From the NCBI RefSeq assembly GCF_001182745.1, contig NZ_LN868939.1, positions 682,001 to 746,000 of the forward strand: a stretch of DNA of 64,000 nucleotides, in the 5' to 3' direction. The stretch is from Nocardia farcinica (GTDB lineage: Bacteria > Actinomycetota > Actinomycetes > Mycobacteriales > Mycobacteriaceae). The position numbers and the translations under genes are program-made. This document shows, in pieces, positions 33,887-42,577 of the stretch; position 1 is the stretch's first letter; each line of letters opens with the position of its first letter. The notes under the pieces were generated by a model that was not told the DNA's origin, ran no database searches, and saw nothing but the letters and a program-made list of their open reading frames with translations.

Positions 33887-34258
33887 GAGTCTCGTAGGCC
33901 ACCCCTGTCCGCTGCGACCTCAAGCGCCGCTCGCCCGGAGGGCGCTACCAGCCCGGGTGGCCCGCCCACAGCCGCTGCGATCTCGACCGCTGCGGACGCG
34001 AAGCCGCAGGGGTCTGTGCCCGTCTTGCTACCGCGCATCGAGAAGGCGGCGGCGAGATGTGGCAAAGTGCGGCGCGCGAACGGCCCCGCCCGAGGTCGGC
34101 GCAGCGGCCACGGCACAGCCGCGGTCCGCCGCGCTGCGACCCACCGATTCGCTACTGGCTCGACGAATGAGCCGGCTTCGTCGTAGGCGCCCTCGCCCTG
34201 GCCGCCCCGGCGTCGGACCACAGCTCCGTGTGCGCAGCGGTATTGCGCCAGGCCGCGA

Positions 34259-34274
34259 TGTTTCATGTGAAACA
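34259..34274. promoter_or_regulatory. parS-like site
   Basis: TGTTTCATGTGAAACA, a perfect 14-base arm match with one change in the centre (CATGTG instead of CACGTG) relative to the parS palindrome. About 0.5 kb upstream of parA. Confidence 0.75.
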
Positions 34275-34470
34275 TCGAGCCGACCACTGAACTCCAGACA
34301 CCTCACCTGCCGACCCGAACCGCGCCCGCACCCAGCAAGGGACAGGCGCGCCCTACCCCCATCCGTCAGCAGTGCGACGGCTGCCAACGCGAACAGCCTC
34401 GCGCCCCGCAGAACGACCAAAGCCGCCCCGCCGCAGCCGCAGTCGGAACCCCACTCCACCCTCCCCCCGC

Positions 34471-34484
34471 GTTTCACGTGAAAC
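34471..34484. promoter_or_regulatory. parS site (perfect)
   Basis: GTTTCACGTGAAAC, an exact 14-bp palindrome known as the ParB loading site across bacteria. It lies 267 bp upstream of the parA start in noncoding DNA and is the strongest parS in the window. Confidence 0.92.
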
Positions 34485-34750
34485 GAAACGGTGTCGATCC
34501 GCGTGTCCTCTGCGCCGCACCGCGATTCAACTTTCCTCGCGCGCTCAGTGCTGGCAAGCTAATGGGCGTCGGGCGTGAGCGTAGGTGCCACGGAGGGAAA
34601 CGGGTGTGCGGGGCGAGCTCCGCTCGGAGGAATCGGGCGCAGTCCGCCCACGATGAAGCATCATGTTCGATCCGACACAGCGGTTTACGACACGGCGTCG
34701 GCGTTCGGCCGGTAGCGCGTGGTCTGAAGTTCTCGGGTTAGGAGCTGTCT

Positions 34751-35755
34751 ATGTCGAGCGGTCCGGCGAATGTTTCACGGGAAACAACGTCGCGCGTGCC
34801 GGGGATGCTGGACTCCAGCAACTTCGATGCGGACGCATTCGGAAGCACACCGTTCGGGCACATCTCCCCCAGTGAGACCCCGATCGCTGCCGAGGCTCAG
34901 CGGGCAAGTCAGATACTGCATCCAGGAAAGGTGACTGTGCCGAAACCTCGCGAGCAACGGATCATCACCATCGCCAACCAGAAGGGCGGTGTCGGGAAGA
35001 CGACGACCGCGGTGAATCTCGCCGCGGCTCTCGCGCATCAGGGCATGAAGGTGCTCGTGATCGATCTCGATCCGCAGGGGAACGCGAGTACCGCGCTCGG
35101 CATCGATCACCATTCCGGTGTCCCCTCCAGCTATGAACTCCTCATCGGTGAGGTCACCGTGAAGGATGCGATTCAGCAGAGTCCGCACAACGAGAATCTG
35201 CTGTGCATCCCGGCGACCATCGATCTGGCCGGCGCCGAGATCGAACTCGTCTCGATGGTCGCGCGGGAAGGTCGTCTGAAGGCGGCGATCCAGGAGGCGA
35301 ATATCGCCGGGTACGACATCGACTACGTGATGATCGACTGCCCGCCGTCGCTGGGCTTGCTCACGGTGAACGCGCTCGTCGCCGCCAAGGAGGTGCTCAT
35401 CCCGATCCAGTGCGAGTACTACGCGCTGGAGGGGGTGGGTCAGCTGATCCGCAACATCAGCCTGGTGCAGGCGCACCTCAATCCCGAGCTGCACGTCTCC
35501 ACGGTGATCCTGACCATGTACGACGGCCGGACCAAGCTCGCCGACCAGGTGGCCGAGGAAGTACGCGGACACTTCGGTGATGTGGTGCTGCGCTCGGTGA
35601 TCCCCCGCAGCGTGAAGGTGTCCGAGGCGCCGGGCTACGGCATGACGGTGCTCGATTATGATCCAGGCTCCCGGGGTGCGATGAGCTATCTCGATGCCGG
35701 GCGGGAGATCGCGCAGCGCGCGATGGCCCGTCAGATCACGAGCGGTACGGAGTGA
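34751..35755 (+). CDS. parA: Chromosome-partitioning ATPase ParA
   Basis: Walker-type ATPase of 334 aa that moves ParB-parS complexes and origins to the cell poles. The deviant Walker A KGGVGKTTT (78-86), VIDLDPQGNAS and DYVMIDCPPSLGLLTVNAL are all visible. The first 65 residues are a variable, probably disordered extension. AGGAG lies 7 bases before the ATG. Its codons 7-12 (NVSRET) are read from a parS-like sequence. Confidence 0.96.
   Translation: MSSGPANVSRETTSRVPGMLDSSNFDADAFGSTPFGHISPSETPIAAEAQRASQILHPGKVTVPKPREQRIITIANQKGGVGKTTTAVNLAAALAHQGMKVLVIDLDPQGNASTALGIDHHSGVPSSYELLIGEVTVKDAIQQSPHNENLLCIPATIDLAGAEIELVSMVAREGRLKAAIQEANIAGYDIDYVMIDCPPSLGLLTVNALVAAKEVLIPIQCEYYALEGVGQLIRNISLVQAHLNPELHVSTVILTMYDGRTKLADQVAEEVRGHFGDVVLRSVIPRSVKVSEAPGYGMTVLDYDPGSRGAMSYLDAGREIAQRAMARQITSGTE
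34771..34786. promoter_or_regulatory. parS-like site inside the parA 5' end
   Basis: TGTTTCACGGGAAACA, one change from the full palindrome (CACGGG instead of CACGTG). It encodes Val-Ser-Arg-Glu-Thr near the ParA N-terminus. ParB bound here could damp parAB transcription; that is inference. Confidence 0.7.
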
Positions 35756-35809
35756 CCCGGGTCGCGGTGACCCGGTTGTGGCGGAACGAGGGAAGGGATC
35801 GGTAAGCCG

Positions 35810-36892
35810 ATGAGTCAGGCGAAGAAGGGCGGACTGGGACGCGGTCTTGCGGCGTTGATCCCGACAGGACCGGACACCATTCCGAACGGACTGACCACCC
35901 CCACCGCCCCGCCCGGGACAGCCAAGCCCAAGGGACTGGTCACGCCCAACGGGCTCGGCACCGCGGCCGCGAACGTGATCATCGGCGTGGACCCGGCCGG
36001 GGCCACGCCCGCCTCCCCGCTCCGGTCCGACACCCAGGCGGAGGAACTGACCTCGCCCAGTGGCGCGGTCTATCGCGAAATTCCGCCGGATCAGATCGAG
36101 CCGAATCCCAAGCAGCCGCGCCAGGTCTTCGAGGAAGACGCCCTCGCCGAGCTGGTCCACTCCATCCGCGAGTTCGGTCTGATGCAGCCGATCGTCGTGC
36201 GGCGGCTGGAGCCGGGTGTCGACAAGTACCAGCTCGTCATGGGCGAGCGGCGCTGGCGGGCATGCCAGGAAGCGGGCCTCGAGGCGATTCCGGCGATCGT
36301 GCGCGAGACCGCCGATGATGCGCTGCTCCGCGACGCGCTGCTGGAGAACATCCACCGGGTCCAGCTGAACCCGCTCGAAGAGGCGGCCGCCTATCAGCAG
36401 CTGCTGGAGGAGTTCGGCGTCACCCACGAGGAACTCGCCGCCCGGATCGGCCGGTCCCGCCCCGTCGTCACCAACATGATCCGGCTGCTGAAACTACCCA
36501 TTCCCGTGCAGCGTCGGGTGGCGGCGGGCGTGCTGTCCGCCGGGCACGCGCGGGCGCTGCTCGGGTTGGAGGCCGGACCGGACGCGCAGGAGGCGTTGGC
36601 CGCGCGGATCGTCGCCGAGGGGATGTCGGTGCGGGCGACCGAGGAGGCGGTGACGCTTGCCAATCGCGAGCCGGACTCCGCCGCCACTCCCCCGGCACCC
36701 AAGCGCAAGCCCATCCACATGCCCGGTCTGCAGGACGTCGCGGAGAAGCTGTCGAACTCGTTCGACACGCGCGTGACGGTGAGCCTGGGCAAGCGCAAGG
36801 GCAAGATCGTCGTCGAATTCGGGTCGGTGGAAGACCTCGAACGGATCGTCGGTCTGATGCAGCAACAGCAGCTTCAGATGTCGTCCGAGTGA
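35810..36892 (+). CDS. parB: Chromosome-partitioning protein ParB
   Basis: CTP-dependent DNA clamp of 360 aa that loads at parS and spreads. The N-terminus [14 protein letters not shown] binds ParA in relatives. The CTP-binding motif GERRWR is at 145-150, preceded by [21 protein letters not shown] helix-turn-helix ([22 protein letters not shown]) recognises parS, and a C-terminal dimer domain ends the protein. It follows parA by 54 bp in an operon. Confidence 0.96.
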   Translation: MSQAKKGGLGRGLAALIPTGPDTIPNGLTTPTAPPGTAKPKGLVTPNGLGTAAANVIIGVDPAGATPASPLRSDTQAEELTSPSGAVYREIPPDQIEPNPKQPRQVFEEDALAELVHSIREFGLMQPIVVRRLEPGVDKYQLVMGERRWRACQEAGLEAIPAIVRETADDALLRDALLENIHRVQLNPLEEAAAYQQLLEEFGVTHEELAARIGRSRPVVTNMIRLLKLPIPVQRRVAAGVLSAGHARALLGLEAGPDAQEALAARIVAEGMSVRATEEAVTLANREPDSAATPPAPKRKPIHMPGLQDVAEKLSNSFDTRVTVSLGKRKGKIVVEFGSVEDLERIVGLMQQQQLQMSSE

Positions 36893-37070
36893 CGAAATCA
36901 GCACTGATTTCTCGATAACCAGGGACCCGGCGCCGAAACGTCACTGTGACGGCGCGTTCGATCGCGGTCCGGTGTGCGCTGTTCGCCGGAAAGTCGCCGC
37001 GGTCGGGCCTCCTGATCAACAGCACAGCGACGTGGAATGAGGCAGGTTCTAAGATGATCTGTGATGCGGC

Positions 37071-37838
37071 GTGAGCGTGGATGAATCGGACAGCTGGAGG
37101 CTGAGCAGAGCGGTGTCGACCAGCGTCACAGCACTTACCCTCGACGGGTTGGACAAGCTGCCCGCACACGCCAGGAGGTGTGTGTTCTGGGAGATCGATC
37201 CCGCCGTCGCCGCGGACTCCCACGGATTCAGCGACCCGGTCTTCGAGAAGGAGGCTTGGCTCTCCACGGTCATGCTGGAGTGGGGGTCCTGCGGTCAGGT
37301 CGCGCACGTGGACGGTAAGGCAGCCGGCTGCGCGCTGTACTCGCCGCCGACCGCGGTGCCCCGGGCGACGCTGTTTCCCACCTCCCCGGTGAGCCCGGAC
37401 GCGATTCTGTTGACGACGCTGTGCACCGAGCCCGCGCACCGCGACGACGACATCGCCCACCGCCTGCTCCAAGCCGTCGTCTCGGATCTGGTGCGGCGCG
37501 GCGTCCGGGCGCTCGAGGCGTTCGGCATCCGGTCCGGGCCCGCGTCGAAACCGTTGTCGGACCGGCTCGCCGGGTCGATGCGGCTGATGGAGCGGATCGG
37601 CGGGCCGGTGCGCGGCAAGTCGGCGCCGTCGGCCGACTGCTCCCCCGAGACCTGCATGATCGAGGCGGATCTACTGGAGGACTTCGGCTTCGAAGTCGTG
37701 GCGCCGCACCACCGGTTCCCGCGGCTGCGGCTCGAGCTCGACTCCGATCACGGCTGGAAGGAAGACGTCGAACGCGCGCTCGACCAGCTGCTGGCGGCGG
37801 CGTCGCTGACCGTGCCGACCCGCGCCGGAGCACGCTGA
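37071..37838 (+). CDS. GNAT-like acetyltransferase domain protein (Rv3916c type)
   Basis: Protein of 255 aa, always found between parB and cwlM in mycolata. The central part (VDGKAAGCALYSPPTAVPRA, then LLTTLCTEPAHRDDDIAHRLLQAVVSDLVRRGVRALEAFG) has the strand-turn-helix pattern of a GNAT acyltransferase, but the usual acetyl-CoA motif is weak. The substrate is unknown. The GTG at 37071 is taken as start; GTG codons at 37077 and 37113 are possible. Confidence 0.82.
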   Translation: MSVDESDSWRLSRAVSTSVTALTLDGLDKLPAHARRCVFWEIDPAVAADSHGFSDPVFEKEAWLSTVMLEWGSCGQVAHVDGKAAGCALYSPPTAVPRATLFPTSPVSPDAILLTTLCTEPAHRDDDIAHRLLQAVVSDLVRRGVRALEAFGIRSGPASKPLSDRLAGSMRLMERIGGPVRGKSAPSADCSPETCMIEADLLEDFGFEVVAPHHRFPRLRLELDSDHGWKEDVERALDQLLAAASLTVPTRAGAR

Positions 37839-37853
37839 CCCAGCGCACGAGAA

Positions 37854-37884
37854 AGCCCCCGTCGAATCACGGTCGACGGGGGCT
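37854..37884. terminator. Bidirectional terminator between convergent genes
   Basis: Twelve perfect pairs between 37854-37865 (AGCCCCCGTCGA) and 37873-37884 with a 7-base loop. It sits between the ends of the GNAT-like gene and cwlM; short T/A stretches (CTTTCG right, GAGAAA left) flank it. Confidence 0.85.
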
Positions 37885-37895
37885 CTTTCGGTGGT

Positions 37896-39089
37896 TCAGG
37901 AGCGGTCGGCGGCGGCCAATTCTTCGGCGAGCAGCTCGGCGAAGGTGTAGGTGCCGGTGGGCTGGTCGTCCTGGCCGAGCAGGTAGAGCCGCTTCACCGA
38001 GATCAGGATGGCCTCGGCGATCACGTCGCGCATGCGTGGGTTGGTGAGCACCGACGCGTCGTATTCGTTGGTCAGGTATCCGATGTCGACCTGGACGGTC
38101 GGCATCTTGGTCAGCCGCAGCAGATCCCAGGTCCGCGCGTGCGTGCGGCAGTCCTGCAGCGATGTGCGCGCGACCACCTCGCGCTGGATGAACCCGGCCA
38201 GCACCTGACCGATCATCGAGACCGACCCGTGCGAGTTGCCGAAGTGGAAGCTGGCCACGCCGTTGGCGGATGGACTGGGATTCGTCGCGCAGCGCAACGA
38301 GATCATCAGATCGGCGTCGAAGGCGTTGGAGGTCTCGGCGCGTTCGGCATCGGTCGGGTTGGACCCCCACGGCCGCGACAGGAAGGTCTCCATGCCGGTG
38401 GCTGCCATCCGGCCCTCCAGCCGGCTGGCCAGATCCCAGAGAATCTCCGACTCGTACACGTCACCGAACTCCGACGGCACGGCGTAGCCCTTGTCGGGAC
38501 CGCCGAGACCGGGATCGATGACGATGCGCTTGCCGGTGAGCTGCGGTCCCGCGCGGTGCACGACCTCTTCCTCGGCGATCCGGTGCGGATTGCCGCCGGT
38601 GACACGGGCACCGAGCAGTTCCAGCGAACGCAGCGTGTCGGGGCCGCAGATGCCGTCGGCGGACAGGCCGATCTCGCGCTGGAACGCGGTGAGCGCGTCA
38701 TGGGTGTGCGGACCGAAGTAGCCGTCCACCCGGTGCACGTAGAACCCGAGATCCTGCAACTTGCGCTGCAAGGTCGCCACGTCGTCGCCGTAGAGCGGCG
38801 CCGAGAGCTGATAGATCAGGGTGCGGGCGCCGAGCCGGTAGGACGCCTCCTTCAGCGCCCGGTACGTCGCCGGGCCGACCACACCGTCGACCAGCAGCCC
38901 GCGATGTTGCTGGAACGCGCGGACCGCGGAGTCGAGGTGATGGTCGAAGGAGGCCTCGGTGTCCTTCCAGTACTCGGGCGACTGCGACTCGTCCGAGCCG
39001 GCGTGTGCGTGCAGGAATCCGAGACTTGCCAGGGTGCTCCGGACCTCTGCTACAGCTGGGCCGGTGTCGCCGTGACGAAGTCGGTGCAT
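37896..39089 (-). CDS. cwlM: Peptidoglycan regulator CwlM (amidase_3-fold, inactive-type)
   Basis: Cytosolic protein of 397 aa. Two peptidoglycan-binding-like repeats are at about 6-80 and 90-160, then an N-acetylmuramoyl-L-alanine amidase fold from 185. The usual zinc motif DPGHGG reads IDPGLGG here, so a key histidine is missing. M. tuberculosis CwlM is likewise not an active hydrolase but activates MurA when phosphorylated by PknB, also encoded here. The C-terminal TGTYTF Thr cluster lies where such phosphosites are known. GGAAGGAAAGG precedes the ATG. Confidence 0.93.
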   Translation of the reverse strand: MHRLRHGDTGPAVAEVRSTLASLGFLHAHAGSDESQSPEYWKDTEASFDHHLDSAVRAFQQHRGLLVDGVVGPATYRALKEASYRLGARTLIYQLSAPLYGDDVATLQRKLQDLGFYVHRVDGYFGPHTHDALTAFQREIGLSADGICGPDTLRSLELLGARVTGGNPHRIAEEEVVHRAGPQLTGKRIVIDPGLGGPDKGYAVPSEFGDVYESEILWDLASRLEGRMAATGMETFLSRPWGSNPTDAERAETSNAFDADLMISLRCATNPSPSANGVASFHFGNSHGSVSMIGQVLAGFIQREVVARTSLQDCRTHARTWDLLRLTKMPTVQVDIGYLTNEYDASVLTNPRMRDVIAEAILISVKRLYLLGQDDQPTGTYTFAELLAEELAAADRS

Positions 39090-39248
39090 GCGTGAGAGCC
39101 CTTTCCTTCCGTCAACCCGGGTACCCACTCATGCGATGGCGCACACACCCTCGCACGACCGGAGCGTCGGTCGATTGTCTCAGACCTGGCCCGGAATTCG
39201 GCAATTACCGGGTGCAGGCATCCTACGGCGCGTCGTGATCTCCCGGCG

Positions 39249-39581
39249 TCAGATGACGCCGTCCAGTTCGCGCAGGAGGGCCGCTTTGCCCTTGGCGCCG
39301 ACGATCTGCTTCACCGGCTTACCGCCGCGGAACAGCATCATAGTGGGCAGCGACAGGATCTGATAATCGCGGGCGGTGGCGGGGTTGGCGTCCACATCCA
39401 GCTTGGCGACGGTCAGCTTGTCGGCGTGCGTGCCCGCGATCTCCTCGAGCACCGGGGCGACCATCTTGCACGGGCCGCACCAGTCCGCCCAGAAGTCCAC
39501 CAGCACGGGCTTCTCGCTCATCAGGACGTCGTCGGCGAAGGACGCGTCGGTGACGGTGACCGTCTTGCCGTTCTCGGACAT
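39249..39581 (-). CDS. trxA: Thioredoxin
   Basis: Small redox protein of 110 aa with active site WCGPC (Cys35, Cys38) and the conserved cis-Pro loop SLPTMMLF. Reduces protein disulfides with electrons from the reductase encoded just upstream. In M. tuberculosis this position is trxC. Both genes run toward cwlM and are probably one operon. Confidence 0.97.
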   Translation of the reverse strand: MSENGKTVTVTDASFADDVLMSEKPVLVDFWADWCGPCKMVAPVLEEIAGTHADKLTVAKLDVDANPATARDYQILSLPTMMLFRGGKPVKQIVGAKGKAALLRELDGVI

Positions 39582-39643
39582 GGGGTATCTCCTTGCTGTC
39601 GTGCTCGAAGCGCTGTCGTGCTCGAAGCTGTTCGGCGACGAAA

Positions 39644-40630
39644 TCAGTTGGCGTTCACCGCAACCGGCTCACCGGCGTTGTCCAGGGTGTTGTCGGTGAT
39701 GTCGCCCTGTTCGGCGAGCCAGCGCTCGGCGTCGATCGCGGCGCGGCAGCCGGTGCCCGCGGCCGTGATGGCCTGGCGGTAGGTGTGGTCGACGAGGTCG
39801 CCCGCGGCGAAGACACCGGGGATCTTGGTCGCGGTGGTGGGGTGCTCGACCACCACGTAACCCTCGGCGTCCAGCTCGACCTGGTCGCGCACGAGTTCGC
39901 TGCGCGGGTCGTGGCCGATCGCCACGAACAGGCCGGTGGCCGCGAGGTGCGAGGTCTCGCCGGTGCGGGTGTCGCGCAGGGTGAGGCCGGTCACGGAGGT
40001 GTCGCCGTGCACCTCGGTGACCTCGGCGTTCAACACGAACTTGATCTTGCTGTTGGCCTTGGCGCGCTCGAGCATGATGCGCGAGGCGCGGAACTCCTCG
40101 CGGCGGTGCACGATGGTGACGCTGCTGGCGAACTTGGTGAGGAAGGTCGCCTCCTCCATGGCCGAGTCGCCGCCGCCGACCACGACGATGTCCTGGCCGC
40201 GGAAGAAGAAGCCGTCACAGGTGGCGCACGCGCTCACGCCGCGTCCGAGCAGGCGCTCCTCGCCCGGGACGTTCAGGTAGCGGGCCGCCGAGCCCATCGC
40301 CAGGATCACCGCGTAGGCCTCGTAGGTCTCGTCGCCGACGGTGACCTTCTTCACCGGGCCGGTGAGGTCGAGGGCGTCGACGTCCTCGGTGCGGATCTCC
40401 GCGCCGAAGCGCTTGACCTGCTCGCGCATCTCCTCCATGAGGTCGGGGCCCATGATGCCGTTGCGGAAGCCGGGGAAGTTCTCGACCTCCGTGGTCGTCA
40501 TCAGCGCGCCGCCGAACTGGGTGCCCTCGAACAGCAGCGGCTTCAGCTCCGCGCGGGCCGCGTACACGGCCGCGGTGTAACCGGCCGGGCCGGAGCCGAC
40601 GATGATCAGGTCGCGAACTGGCGTGCTCAT
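39644..40630 (-). CDS. trxB: Thioredoxin reductase
   Basis: FAD and NADPH enzyme of 328 aa. FAD motif GSGPAG (12-17), active-site CATC (Cys135, Cys138) and NADPH-binding [10 protein letters not shown] (152-161) are visible. It supplies electrons to the adjacent thioredoxin. Position matches trxB2 of M. tuberculosis. An inverted repeat lies just upstream. Confidence 0.97.
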   Translation of the reverse strand: MSTPVRDLIIVGSGPAGYTAAVYAARAELKPLLFEGTQFGGALMTTTEVENFPGFRNGIMGPDLMEEMREQVKRFGAEIRTEDVDALDLTGPVKKVTVGDETYEAYAVILAMGSAARYLNVPGEERLLGRGVSACATCDGFFFRGQDIVVVGGGDSAMEEATFLTKFASSVTIVHRREEFRASRIMLERAKANSKIKFVLNAEVTEVHGDTSVTGLTLRDTRTGETSHLAATGLFVAIGHDPRSELVRDQVELDAEGYVVVEHPTTATKIPGVFAAGDLVDHTYRQAITAAGTGCRAAIDAERWLAEQGDITDNTLDNAGEPVAVNAN

Positions 40631-40668
40631 GAGACCCTTCCGAAAGATCTGCGGGGAACGTGACGATC

Positions 40669-40692
40669 AACAACAGCCTAAACGCTGTTGTT
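40669..40692. promoter_or_regulatory. Inverted repeat upstream of trxB
   Basis: AACAACAGC (40669-40677) and GCTGTTGTT (40684-40692) form a perfect 9-bp stem with a 6-base loop, 38 bp upstream of trxB and 26 bp after the anti-sigma gene. It could be a weak terminator, an attenuator or an operator. Confidence 0.55.
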
Positions 40693-40718
40693 CCCGGGCC
40701 GGGTCCGCCCGCGGCGGG

Positions 40719-41591
40719 TCAGCCGATGTCGGTGATGTTGCGCACTTGCGGATCGCCGGTGGTGCAGCCCGGTCCGACGACCAGCGCGGTGATCTTCGGC
40801 GTGGCCGGTCCGCTGAGCAGGATCAGCACCGCGTTGTCGCCGCGATAGGTCATGTTCATGGCACCGAGCACCGGTCGGTCGAGCCCGGCGGCCTGTACGC
40901 AGCGGTCCAGCGCGGCGTCGTTGGCGAGGGGGCCGGTGACGTCGTGACGGCCGAGTGCGGCCAGCGCGGCGGTGGCCGTGAGTTCGTCGCCGATCCGGGC
41001 CGTCGAGGTCGGTTGCGCGACCGGCGGACCCTCGGTGACCGACGTGAGCCGCAGGCCGATGCCCGCGCCGGCGAGGATGGCCACGGCGGCGGCCGCGGCG
41101 GCCGCCCACCGCAGGGCACCGCGCCGCCGCGGGCGTATCGGGGTGACGGTCCCCGGCGCGTCGGCCGGGTCGACGGGTGCCGGGAAGCCGGTCACGCCGA
41201 ACGGAACGTCACCGAAATCGCCCGCGCCGACTGCTTCGGCATCCGGAATCCGAGGCATGGGTGACTCGGAATGCGTTGGGCCCCAGCCGTTTGCGTTCGT
41301 CGGCGCACCATTCGATGCCGCGGACTCCGCGCCGCTGTCGAGGGCGTCGACGAAGGCCGCCAGCCGTTCCGCCACGTCGGCGGGCATGGGGTGGATGATG
41401 CGGTCGTCGGTGCCCAGCGCGCGGACGCGGGCGCTCACCTCGTCCAGGTCGTGTAGGTAGCGCGACGCGCTCGCGTCGGCCCGGACGACCGGCCGCAATT
41501 GCGCGCCGAGTTCGGGATCGATGTTGTCGGCGTGCAGGTCGGCCAGCAGCTCCGCCGAGAAGGGAGGCTGCGGTACGGACCGGGTCGCCAT
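40719..41591 (-). CDS. Membrane anti-sigma factor, partner of the adjacent ECF sigma factor
   Basis: Protein of 290 aa with a cytosolic N-terminal domain (about 1-150), one membrane helix ([22 protein letters not shown], about 160-182) and an extracytoplasmic domain. This layout and the position directly after sigM match the Rv3912 anti-sigma-M of M. tuberculosis. No zinc-binding HxxxCxxC motif is visible. I use the ATG with GGAGG at short spacing; the frame is open 17 codons upstream. Confidence 0.8.
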   Translation of the reverse strand: MATRSVPQPPFSAELLADLHADNIDPELGAQLRPVVRADASASRYLHDLDEVSARVRALGTDDRIIHPMPADVAERLAAFVDALDSGAESAASNGAPTNANGWGPTHSESPMPRIPDAEAVGAGDFGDVPFGVTGFPAPVDPADAPGTVTPIRPRRRGALRWAAAAAAAVAILAGAGIGLRLTSVTEGPPVAQPTSTARIGDELTATAALAALGRHDVTGPLANDAALDRCVQAAGLDRPVLGAMNMTYRGDNAVLILLSGPATPKITALVVGPGCTTGDPQVRNITDIG

Positions 41592-41745
41592 CGCACCTCC
41601 GTTTTTCCCATTCGACATCTGTGTCTCGTCGTCCGACGTCACGGTCGCTGGTCTGCGATCGTCACGTACATTCGTGCGGCCCCTGGTCGGGGGTCACGTT
41701 GTGAACATCGCCAACTGGCTCGTCACTATTAATGACGCACCACGA

Positions 41746-42378
41746 TTACTTCCGGTTCCCCGGATCACGCAGAAATTCCAAACGTTCCTGCAGCCGTTGC
41801 CTGGCCCGGGCGCACCGGCTCTTGATCGTCCCCTCCGGCACGCCGAGCATCGCGGCCGCGTCGGCCACGCTATACCCCTCCAGGTCCACGGCGACCAGCG
41901 CGGTGCGCTGATCGGGCGGTAGCGAGAACAGCGCGCGGTCCACCACCAGCGACATCTCCAATTCGGCGAAGGCGTCGCGTTCCTCGGTGCGTTCGGGCAG
42001 GCTCTCCGGCGCGAAGGAGACCGCACGCCGGGTCTTGTTGCGGCGGATGCGGTCCAGGCAGGCGTTCACCACGATCGCGTGCAGCCAGCTGCGCACCTCC
42101 GCCTCGGCGCGGAACGTGCCCGCCGTGCGGTGCGCCGAGAGCAGCGCGTCCTGGAGCGAATCGGCGGCGTCCTCGCGGGTGTAGGAGGTGCGCAGGGCCG
42201 TCTGCCACAGATGATCGTTGTGCCTGCGCAACAGCTCGGCGAAGGCATGCCCGCGCCCGGCCGCGTGCGCCTGCAGCAACTCGACGTCGGAGAGTTCGTG
42301 GAGCGCGAACGAGCGTTCGCGGGCCGTGACCGGCCGCGAACTTCCCCCTCGGGAATCCTCGTTCAATTCCGACGACAA
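41746..42378 (-). CDS. sigM: ECF RNA polymerase sigma factor, SigM type
   Basis: Extracytoplasmic-function sigma factor of 210 aa. Region 2 (HAFAELLRRHNDHLWQTALR, TREDAADSLQDALLSAHR, EVRSWLHAIVVNACLD) and region 4 (DQRTALVAVDLEGYSVADAAAMLGVPEGTIKSRCARAR) are complete. In M. tuberculosis SigM controls Esx secretion and lipid genes; targets here are unknown. The start is uncertain: a TTG at 42378 preceded by AAGGGG is used, with another TTG 6 bp upstream. Confidence 0.92.
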   Translation of the reverse strand: MSSELNEDSRGGSSRPVTARERSFALHELSDVELLQAHAAGRGHAFAELLRRHNDHLWQTALRTSYTREDAADSLQDALLSAHRTAGTFRAEAEVRSWLHAIVVNACLDRIRRNKTRRAVSFAPESLPERTEERDAFAELEMSLVVDRALFSLPPDQRTALVAVDLEGYSVADAAAMLGVPEGTIKSRCARARQRLQERLEFLRDPGNRK

Positions 42379-42577
42379 AACCAACCCCTTGGACGGCGCT
42401 CACCTGACGACAGCCACCGTCGACCGTCATCGAGAATTCTTCGCAGCATCCGGGATCGCGACACCAGAACCCGGGAAGCTCCCCTGCTGAGAGCGCCAGC
42501 CGATCATATCGGCAGTGCCGAACGGGCAGCAACCAGACCAGGTTTGGATCCGGGGCCCGCCGGGTAGCGGGGTGCCG

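Larger units (their letters stand above)
30595..34750. other. About 4.15 kb without a convincing gene between rsmG and parA
   Basis: The largest gap in the window. All six frames hold only overlapping, low-complexity open frames without family motifs or ribosome sites. The left 2 kb (30.6-32.3 kb) shows nothing I can name. The right 2 kb has three tandem-repeat arrays (32766, 33099 and 33719) and three parS-like sites (34259, 34471, 34771, the last just inside parA). One minus-strand frame in the middle may be the remnant of a gene. In M. tuberculosis rsmG and parA are close neighbours, so this DNA is an addition or expansion. Confidence 0.75.

Noticed and set aside
33649..34287. Minus-strand frame starting MVGSMFHMKH
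   Set aside because: The attractive start is produced by the parS-like palindrome, and the frame then runs through the 28-bp array, which cannot keep a reading frame.
40631..40718. ECF-type promoter (GGGAAC with CGTC) upstream of trxB
   Set aside because: Both half motifs occur but are 24 bp apart, too far for the usual 16-18 bp spacing.
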